A stretch of DNA of 39,015 nt from Chloroflexota bacterium (GTDB lineage: Bacteria > Chloroflexota > Dehalococcoidia > Lucifugimonadales > Lucifugimonadaceae): NCBI GenBank assembly GCA_009838175.1, contig VXSB01000058.1, positions 1-39,015 of the forward strand. The letters run 5' to 3'. A program made the position numbers and the translations under genes. A model generated the notes under the pieces. It saw only the letters and a program-made list of their open reading frames with translations, ran no database searches and was not told the DNA's origin. Positions 33,235-39,015 of the stretch are shown here, piece after piece. How positions within the stretch are numbered: position 1 is the first letter of the stretch; the number at the start of each line of letters is the position of its first letter.

Positions 33235-35406
33235 ATGAGCGGCGCGGGGACTTCGGGCACCGAGCTTGCGAAGAACGACGACAGCCGCGACAGCAGTCTG
33301 GGCAGGCTGAATTCGCGGATCGTGCACGACGCTGCTGCGGGGACTTACACGGCCGAGGCGACAACGTACAGTTCGAGGCGGATGGGTGATTTCACGATCA
33401 GGATCGACGCTGCGCCTGACGGAACGGCGCCGCCGTCGGCGCCTAGGAATGTGAGGGTGGTTCCCGGCAACAACCGTCTGATCGAGCTGTGGGATGCGCA
33501 GGCATCGGACGGGGGATCGGCGATCGCGGGATACCGGGTTGAGCAGCAGGCCGCGTCGGGATCGCAGAGCCGGAGCATCGTCGGCCCGTCTCGCGATCTT
33601 CCGGGTGCGGGCGCCAGAGGGTACGCGATTCTGGATCTGACGAATGGGACGTCGTACACGGTGACGGTGAAGGCGGCGAACGCGAACGGTGATGGTGCGC
33701 CTTCGGCGGCGACTGCGACACCGCAGGCGACGACCGTCTCGATCGGCACCGTGCATCCAAATCCTTTGGTACTCGCGCGCAAGTCGACAGTCAAGGTAAC
33801 CACCTCCAACACCGTCTCAGGAGTCGACTACTCCGCGGAACTGGTCATTCAAGATACCGACAAGATCAGATTTGGCGCGTGTGACGATGACCGCTCGACG
33901 CAGCCGCTCCCGAAGCTGGGATCGACCGTCAGGATCCAAGCGTGCGAGACCGGAACCCCGACGATCAGCGCCCGACTGCTGGTCAGCGACGTAGCGAACA
34001 GAACATACACGGTCGCGGAATCTGTTCGGCGCCGCGTGACTGTCGAGGCGGCACCCGAGGGAATCGAGATAGATGAAACGGGCATTCTGGATGACGCGCT
34101 TGAAATCAATACGGACAGACAATTCAGTATCAAGGGCACCGACTTGCTGACGGGCACGACCTATGCAGTCGAAGTCGACGTCACCTCAGGTTCGCCTAAT
34201 CCTCTGGGAGTGGACTCAGGATGCGCCAATACGAGTTCGTCGATGAATCTTGTAACTGGCTCGGCAGAAACTGAAAAGTCGAGTTCATTCCGGCTTTATG
34301 CTTGTGCGCCTGTGACGGATGGGGAAGTCACGGCTGAGTTGAAGCTGGACGATGTGGTCGTAGCAACCGCTACTAAGACTGTGAATGCGAACGTGCGCGC
34401 GAGTGTGCCAACGAATATCAGAGCGAACGGACACAGCACTTCTTCAGGTAGCACTTCAGGAAGGATCAGAATCAGAGTAGATCGTCAATCGATAGAGACG
34501 GTGTATAAAGTGCGGTACGAATTATGCACATCTGCGGATGATTATTGCCGTAACAGACCCCAAGATACGGATTGGGACCTATCCGACATCGTAAGAACAC
34601 CAACCCGGCAGACGTTTACAGTGGCAAGTCAGACAGTTGAAGCAGATGAAATCGTGATTGACCAATTGGCGATGAACGCTGTTTACCGTGTGGAAGTGGC
34701 CGTCTTTCCGGTGGGTGTGCCTAATTTGTCTTCGGCATACGCCAATGTACCTCTGCTTGTGGACACCTCCAGTTCGCCTCCGGCAAAATCAGGTTCGGAT
34801 TTCCCTAGGATCGCATCGGTAACCGTCGACGGTTACTGGAGTTTGCGGACATATCTGCCAAAGATATGTGATTCAACGTTCAGCATCAAGAGTAGCGACT
34901 ATCTGCCGTTGGTCCAAGCCGCTGTGCAGTCGTGGAATGGTGTAGGCAATTGGATCGTGAATTCCAGCGGAACCAACGATAATTGCATGTTCGATTATCA
35001 GTCGCCGAGCAACGATGCTTGCGTGACCAATCCTGAGAGGTCGACCATCGGCGCGACGGAGATTAGGATGGCGGCCAACAATGCGGAGTTCAGAAAGTTT
35101 TCCCCAGACACGTCGGAAGCGTCTACTTATGTGCGAGGGACTGACGATGCGGCTACCGGAATGCTGAGAATATCGAAGGCACCCGTGGTTCTAAGGCCTG
35201 TTTACCCGAATTTGAATTGGTTAGCTGAGACGAACGGTTGCAAATGGCTTCAAGCCGTATCAGCCCATGAAATTGGCCATGCCATAGGCGCCAGGGCCGA
35301 TCACTCGAGTTCTGTGAATACGCTCATGAAACCTCGTCCTGCCGGGATCTGTGTCCCGCAATCCATGGACAAAGTCGCGATTGAAAGTTTGTATCAATCT
35401 CGTTGA
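33235..35406 (+). CDS. PPC/FnIII/metzincin protease, module 2 (N-terminus incomplete)
   Basis: A 723-residue frame. The first about 60 residues are the end of a PPC-like domain (GTSGTELAKNDDS, TYTAEATTYSSRRMGDFTIR); its beginning (RAGRYARYYTFELATAAEVT) is readable in the same frame back to about 33060, where a TGA and no start codon are found. An FnIII domain follows (PPSAPRNVRVVPGNNRL, residues 63-160), then beta-rich domains, then a metzincin domain from about 525. The zinc site is HEIGHAIGARADH (His678, Glu679, His682, His690), with the third His two positions later than usual, and a Met-turn candidate NTLMKP. It ends DKVAIESLYQSR. The signal peptide is missing. Confidence 0.8.
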   Translation: MSGAGTSGTELAKNDDSRDSSLGRLNSRIVHDAAAGTYTAEATTYSSRRMGDFTIRIDAAPDGTAPPSAPRNVRVVPGNNRLIELWDAQASDGGSAIAGYRVEQQAASGSQSRSIVGPSRDLPGAGARGYAILDLTNGTSYTVTVKAANANGDGAPSAATATPQATTVSIGTVHPNPLVLARKSTVKVTTSNTVSGVDYSAELVIQDTDKIRFGACDDDRSTQPLPKLGSTVRIQACETGTPTISARLLVSDVANRTYTVAESVRRRVTVEAAPEGIEIDETGILDDALEINTDRQFSIKGTDLLTGTTYAVEVDVTSGSPNPLGVDSGCANTSSSMNLVTGSAETEKSSSFRLYACAPVTDGEVTAELKLDDVVVATATKTVNANVRASVPTNIRANGHSTSSGSTSGRIRIRVDRQSIETVYKVRYELCTSADDYCRNRPQDTDWDLSDIVRTPTRQTFTVASQTVEADEIVIDQLAMNAVYRVEVAVFPVGVPNLSSAYANVPLLVDTSSSPPAKSGSDFPRIASVTVDGYWSLRTYLPKICDSTFSIKSSDYLPLVQAAVQSWNGVGNWIVNSSGTNDNCMFDYQSPSNDACVTNPERSTIGATEIRMAANNAEFRKFSPDTSEASTYVRGTDDAATGMLRISKAPVVLRPVYPNLNWLAETNGCKWLQAVSAHEIGHAIGARADHSSSVNTLMKPRPAGICVPQSMDKVAIESLYQSR

Positions 35407-35429
35407 GTGGACGGGAAGGAATCCAGAAA

Positions 35430-36560
35430 ATGAAGCAAGTGACTTTAATATTGGGGGCGAGTATGGCGATTGCAGCGTTGTGGAGTTGTGGCAGCGCCTA
35501 CATTACGCCGCTAGCTGCGACCTCTGACAACAGCGGATCTGAGGCGCGTGACTCGATGCCGCGTCAACAACAATCGACCGTAGGACGCGAAAGCGCTGAA
35601 TCTTCCGCGCTTGATACGCCGAAACCAGCGTCAGAGGATCTTTACGAGATCACTTACCTCGAGACGACAGTCGAAGCATGCGAGTCCGTCGCGGGCACCG
35701 AGACTGACCCTTGCGATCCTGATCGTTACAAGAACTACACTGGGTATGTTTGGCATTCCGAAAAAGATCAACAAATCGGCTTCAGTAAAGGGGTGATGTG
35801 GCACCGCCCGTACCCTCCACACACAACGATTGAAGTTGTGAGGAACCGACTCGAATACGCGCTCATCGAAGACGAACAGGCCGGAAGCTACTATGTGCCG
35901 CACGTCGTTGTTCGCGGAGTTTTTTTACCAAATACTTCACGTTGCGCGGTGCAAGAAGAAGCGTTGCAACTGACTGATGAAGGGATGACGCTTTACCGCT
36001 GGCCAGACGCGCGAGGAGAGTCTGGATATGTATCGTGTTACATGGATTTTGAAGCGAGAGAATATCTGTTTGGCGCGGGGCCTCGGTGGTTGACAGTTAC
36101 TTCATCATCTGATCACCTTTACGTGTTGGACGAACACGAGAGATACCGATCGGAACGATACCTTAGGGCTCTTGCTGCAGAACACGATGAAATGTGGGAA
36201 GGTAACGAAGCGATACTCTGGCTTGGAATCCATCGTTGGAACGCGAAGGTCGAAGTTTGGCAGGCGATTTGGACAACCAATGTTCAGCGCGACGAAAACG
36301 GACAAGTGGTGGTCGCCACGCCCGGACCAGAATATTTCTCTGAGGACGGCCCCAACGAACCATACATCGAACGTATCCATCCTCCTCTGGATGACTTCAA
36401 ACGCGATTTTCGTCTAGCCATAGCGGAAGCGATCGAAGACTTTGAGCTGAAACCGATCGGAGACGCAAATCAGAAATATCTGCGCGCCCTATACGCATCA
36501 CACGGAGCCCACGACATCGAAGATGTCGTTACTGTTCTACCACCAGAAGTGCTCGAGTAA
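35430..36560 (+). CDS. Lipoprotein of the novel family, module 2
   Basis: A 376-residue protein from ATG 35430 (GAAGGA about 10 bases upstream), 23 bp after the protease stop. The signal ends with the lipobox ALWSC. It shares the family pattern: two early cysteines (EACESVAGTETDPC), HVVVRGVFLPNTSRC, SCYMDFEAREYLFGAGPRWL, and a C-terminal region with GAHDIEDV. The frame is undamaged. It differs strongly from its paralogues outside these motifs, so the copies are old or evolve fast. Role as for module 1. Confidence 0.75.
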   Translation: MKQVTLILGASMAIAALWSCGSAYITPLAATSDNSGSEARDSMPRQQQSTVGRESAESSALDTPKPASEDLYEITYLETTVEACESVAGTETDPCDPDRYKNYTGYVWHSEKDQQIGFSKGVMWHRPYPPHTTIEVVRNRLEYALIEDEQAGSYYVPHVVVRGVFLPNTSRCAVQEEALQLTDEGMTLYRWPDARGESGYVSCYMDFEAREYLFGAGPRWLTVTSSSDHLYVLDEHERYRSERYLRALAAEHDEMWEGNEAILWLGIHRWNAKVEVWQAIWTTNVQRDENGQVVVATPGPEYFSEDGPNEPYIERIHPPLDDFKRDFRLAIAEAIEDFELKPIGDANQKYLRALYASHGAHDIEDVVTVLPPEVLE

Positions 36561-36607
36561 TGAGGCGTTGTGTATCCAAATGATCAAGCCCAGAAAAAGG
36601 ACAATTA

Positions 36608-37052
36608 AGACCAACGCAATTCCGAAAGCTCACCTCCTCCACCCTCATCCCCGCGATCGCGCTGCTGCTTTTGGTGGCCGCCTCCATCGGCTATCAGGCG
36701 GTGTCTGTGCAGACCTCGCAGGACGAGCTCGGAGACGGCGGTGCAAAGCGTGAACATCTATTTGAGGCCGGATAATGCGCCTACCGTCAATGCAGGCGGT
36801 TTACGTTCGGACGCATTGACTCACGCTTTGCATGAATCGGGTCACGCGTTCGCGTTTTACGGGGGATGGCAACGGCAAAAGATCAGCGAAGGTGACGTGC
36901 CAAGCGGGCATTCAGCAGTTGACTCTGTGGTTGGATACCCTGCCGAAAGTCGCACCTGCCGACCGACCTTTTATGACAAAGCCGCATTGGCGGCGGTTTA
37001 TCAGTCACGGACCTCGTTAGGGCGATCCGGACAGGGAGGTCAAAACGATTGA
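36608..37052 (+). pseudogene. Metzincin protease remnant, module 3
   Basis: The first part encodes a signal peptide (LTSSTLIPAIALLLLVAASI, then GYQAVSVQTSQDELGDGG) nearly identical in design to the gene at 38662, but without a start codon, and ends in a stop at 36775. In another frame from about 36741 the end of a protease follows: HALHESGHAFAF, then GHSAVDSVVGY, then DKAALAAVYQSR. The middle of the gene (FnIII and most of the catalytic domain) is gone and the two parts are out of frame. The stop overlaps the TTG of the lipoprotein gene. Confidence 0.7.
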
Positions 37053-38665
37053 GCAACGCCGAGTCAGGGAATCACGCGATGTCACACCCCGTTCAAACAA
37101 CGATGGCTTACATGAAAAAGGCTCAAAAACTCGACATGGCGCGGAAGTTCATGATCGGGGCTTTGATTGTGGTTCAATTGGCAATATTCGGATGCGGCAG
37201 TGTGGGCATCTCCACCCCGACGCCCGCTCCGCATCTCGAGACGGAAAAGGGTGCCCGATTCGACACTCTCGAGATCGAGGTGGACGAGTCGGAAACCCCG
37301 CCGTCCCCGACGCCGTCCACCGAGGTTTCTACTGCTCCGACAGGCGTGGCCGCATCGGCCCTTGCAACCCCGCATGATCTTTCTTCGAACCAGAAACGGG
37401 CGGAACCCGACGAGCCGGCATCGGGGGCCTCATCGCCCGGCGCGTCCGTCAACGTTCGAACCTCTGTCTCGACGGTTGTTCCCCGGTTACGAGGGGAGGT
37501 GGAACCGACCGATGTCGAAGCACCGGAAACGGCATCGCATCCGACTGCAACGCCGACTCCCCAGCCGACCGCAACGCCGACTCCGCAACCGACCGCGACT
37601 CGGACAGCTGTGGCTGTCAACCAGCCTCAGCAGTCATCCGTTTCAACGATGCCCGCGCCGCATGAGCCGGTGTACCTCGAACAAGAAATCCCGCCGTGCA
37701 ATCTGCCCACGGACGTGGACGTGGATCCCTGCGGGTTCGAACCGGATCTGTTCTACGAACGGATACCCTCTTGGGATGGCACTGGGATCGTGTACTTCGG
37801 ATCGGCGTTGGGGCGACACACCGACGCTTTAGGGCAGGGCCAAGGGCATCCTGAAGCGACCGAAGTGTCCTACATCTTTCTGCCTGCGCACATGGCGCTC
37901 AGAGGGACATGGCTGCCCGGGACCGCGCGTTGCAAAGACGACTTTTCCGTCAGTCATGATCACTTCGAATTGAACCGGACGCTCGAGAATTCGAGGCCGA
38001 TCGAAAAGCCGACGTGGTTCCCCGGCTCAGAAGCGATCCACTGCTACATGGACGCGGCGGTTCAGGAGTACATCGTCGGCGACGGACCGCCTCGCTTGAC
38101 GTTGGAGATTTACTATCGATCGGCGGTTCTAGGAGCGCACGAGACTTACGAGGCCCACCGGGATCACGTGTTGCCCCAGTTGGAATCCGCGCTGCGGGGC
38201 CGCGAAATGGTGCTCTACATCAAACCCCCGTGGAGCGTCGCCACGGAGGTGTTCGCGTTGGAAGGCGCTTGGGACGTCCAACGTAACGAAGGTGGTTACT
38301 ACGTAAATTACACGTCTTCCTGGTCGGAGGAGCGCAAGCAACGACTTCAACATCTTCTGGACGGTCTGGTGTGCCAGGAAGAGCTCTGCGTCGTCGGGCA
38401 ATACCCATTCTTCGAGATCATGGGTTTGAGGGCGTTCGAACAGTCCACAAGAGAAGCACATCGGAGAATGCTTGAAAGCCACGAAGGCAGGATATATCCC
38501 GGCGAAGCATACGCGCGCATCGTGCAGGACGCCAACAAACTGACCGAATTCTTGGCAGAGGTGGGAGCGTACGACGTCGAAGGATTCAATCCTGTTCCGC
38601 CCCCGCCCATATCGAGCGAACAACAACTGAACCAACAATCCAAAACAGGAGACAACTGCTCATGA
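37049..38665 (+). CDS. Lipoprotein of the novel family, module 3, with TPT linker
   Basis: A 538-residue protein. The TTG at 37049 has a strong AGGGAGGT site eight bases upstream and overlaps the preceding stop; ATGs at 37112 or 37136 would give a shorter signal. The lipobox is AIFGC. A long linker contains repeated ATPTPQPT units. The family core follows: two cysteines (PPCNLPTDVDVDPC), MALRGTWLPGTARC, HCYMDAAVQEYIVG, DGPPRLTLEI, then WDVQRNEGG and GAYDVEG near the end. Two extra cysteines lie in VCQEELC. It ends with an ATGA overlap with the next protease gene. Confidence 0.78.
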   Translation: MSNAESGNHAMSHPVQTTMAYMKKAQKLDMARKFMIGALIVVQLAIFGCGSVGISTPTPAPHLETEKGARFDTLEIEVDESETPPSPTPSTEVSTAPTGVAASALATPHDLSSNQKRAEPDEPASGASSPGASVNVRTSVSTVVPRLRGEVEPTDVEAPETASHPTATPTPQPTATPTPQPTATRTAVAVNQPQQSSVSTMPAPHEPVYLEQEIPPCNLPTDVDVDPCGFEPDLFYERIPSWDGTGIVYFGSALGRHTDALGQGQGHPEATEVSYIFLPAHMALRGTWLPGTARCKDDFSVSHDHFELNRTLENSRPIEKPTWFPGSEAIHCYMDAAVQEYIVGDGPPRLTLEIYYRSAVLGAHETYEAHRDHVLPQLESALRGREMVLYIKPPWSVATEVFALEGAWDVQRNEGGYYVNYTSSWSEERKQRLQHLLDGLVCQEELCVVGQYPFFEIMGLRAFEQSTREAHRRMLESHEGRIYPGEAYARIVQDANKLTEFLAEVGAYDVEGFNPVPPPPISSEQQLNQQSKTGDNCS

Positions 38666-39015
38666 AAGGCACATCCGCCTCCCCCATCCTCATCCCCGCG
38701 CTCGCCCTCCTGCTGCTAGCGGCCGCGTTCGTCGGCTACCAGGTCGTATCGGCGCAGACCTCGCGGGACGAGCTCGGAGACGACGGCCCCGACGCGCCCA
38801 CCGGCTTGACGGGGACCAACGACGGCGTGGGGGTGCTGCTCGCGTGGGACGACCCGGACGACGATTCGATCGTCGGGTACCGGGTGTGGCGGCGGTACCA
38901 CCGCGACGGCCACGAAGACGCGGATCGCGATCCTGTGGACGACGAGCTTCAGCTGCACGTCGCCGACCGGCGTGTTCCACCGCACAGAAATGTGGAAACA
39001 TCTCTCATTGGCGGA
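38662..39015 (+). CDS. FnIII protease-type gene, module 4 start (partial, probably interrupted)
   Basis: The ATG at 38662 overlaps the preceding stop (ATGA), with AGGAG ten bases upstream. A signal peptide (ILIPALALLLLAAAFVGYQV, cleavage after SAQ) leads into an FnIII domain (DAPTGLTGTNDGVGVLLAWD, then VGYRVWRR). From about 38963 the FnIII frame stops making sense (ADRRVPPHRNV) and another frame reads PTGVFHRTEMWKHLSLA, similar to an IS passenger protein of this window. The gene may be interrupted by another mobile element. The window ends here, so neither end of the insertion can be seen. Confidence 0.6.
   Translation, partial: MKGTSASPILIPALALLLLAAAFVGYQVVSAQTSRDELGDDGPDAPTGLTGTNDGVGVLLAWDDPDDDSIVGYRVWRRYHRDGHEDADRDPVDDELQLHVADRRVPPHRNVETSLIGG

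Noticed and set aside
32911..33756. Upstream extension of the - strand gene at 32302
   Set aside because: The extension is Arg-rich, overlaps the PPC/FnIII coding on the + strand, and lies before a good ATG with a GGAGG site.

Overview
The window looks like accessory DNA of a bacterium, most likely a Chloroflexota-type organism or a similar uncultured marine or host-associated lineage. That is an inference. It rests on Thr-Pro-rich (TPT/TPTPT) linkers after the membrane anchor of several surface proteins, a leucine-rich-repeat lipoprotein with such a linker, secreted PPC/FnIII/metzincin proteins, and many DUF433/PIN-like toxin-antitoxin genes. There is no rRNA, tRNA or housekeeping gene to fix the taxonomy. 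Many reading frames are broken or truncated, so the region is in active turnover.

Region 1 (1-11354) is a type I restriction-modification island read on the + strand. It holds the C-terminal half of hsdS (cut by the window edge), an AbiJ-like abortive-infection gene, a coiled-coil membrane protein, two DUF433/PIN-like toxin-antitoxin pairs plus a DUF433 remnant, and an intact hsdR. The AbiJ-like gene is split by a 3041-bp IS1595-type (ISXO2-like) element at 959-3999. The element has 28-bp inverted ends, a near-perfect 8-bp target duplication, a DDE transposase and six small passenger genes in two divergent groups.

Region 2 (11482-13803) has a protein of unknown function on the - strand, about 0.8 kb of degraded DNA, and a DUF2971 protein on the + strand.

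Region 3 (13943-19376) is a - strand cluster of membrane-anchored or secreted proteins: two single-pass proteins with TPT linkers, one small membrane protein and one large FnIII/BACON-like protein. Two of these frames carry an in-frame TAG in an otherwise open frame. A 260-290-bp sequence next to the last gene recurs, diverged, at 30931-31216.

Region 4 (19377-24324) has an anchored coiled-coil protein, a four-helix membrane protein, a frameshifted gene, a small charged protein and a divergent methyltransferase-like gene, with degraded DNA between them.

Region 5 (24325-39015) holds what I think is the most interesting system: a repeated two-gene module of a metzincin-like protease followed immediately by a lipoprotein of an unfamiliar family. 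Complete or partial copies lie at 24325-26128, 33235-36560 and 36608-38665, and a fourth protease begins at 38662. Every lipoprotein is intact, while every protease gene is 5'-truncated, internally deleted or interrupted. Between the first and second copies sit an SDR gene flanked by 24-bp inverted repeats, a 24-repeat LRR lipoprotein, a GIY-YIG (T5orf172-like) protein, several small genes and a conserved hypothetical gene.

Taken together, region 1 is an intracellular antiphage island modified by transposition. Regions 3 to 5 mostly encode cell-surface proteins, and the protease/lipoprotein modules may form a secreted protease with its partner or inhibitor.
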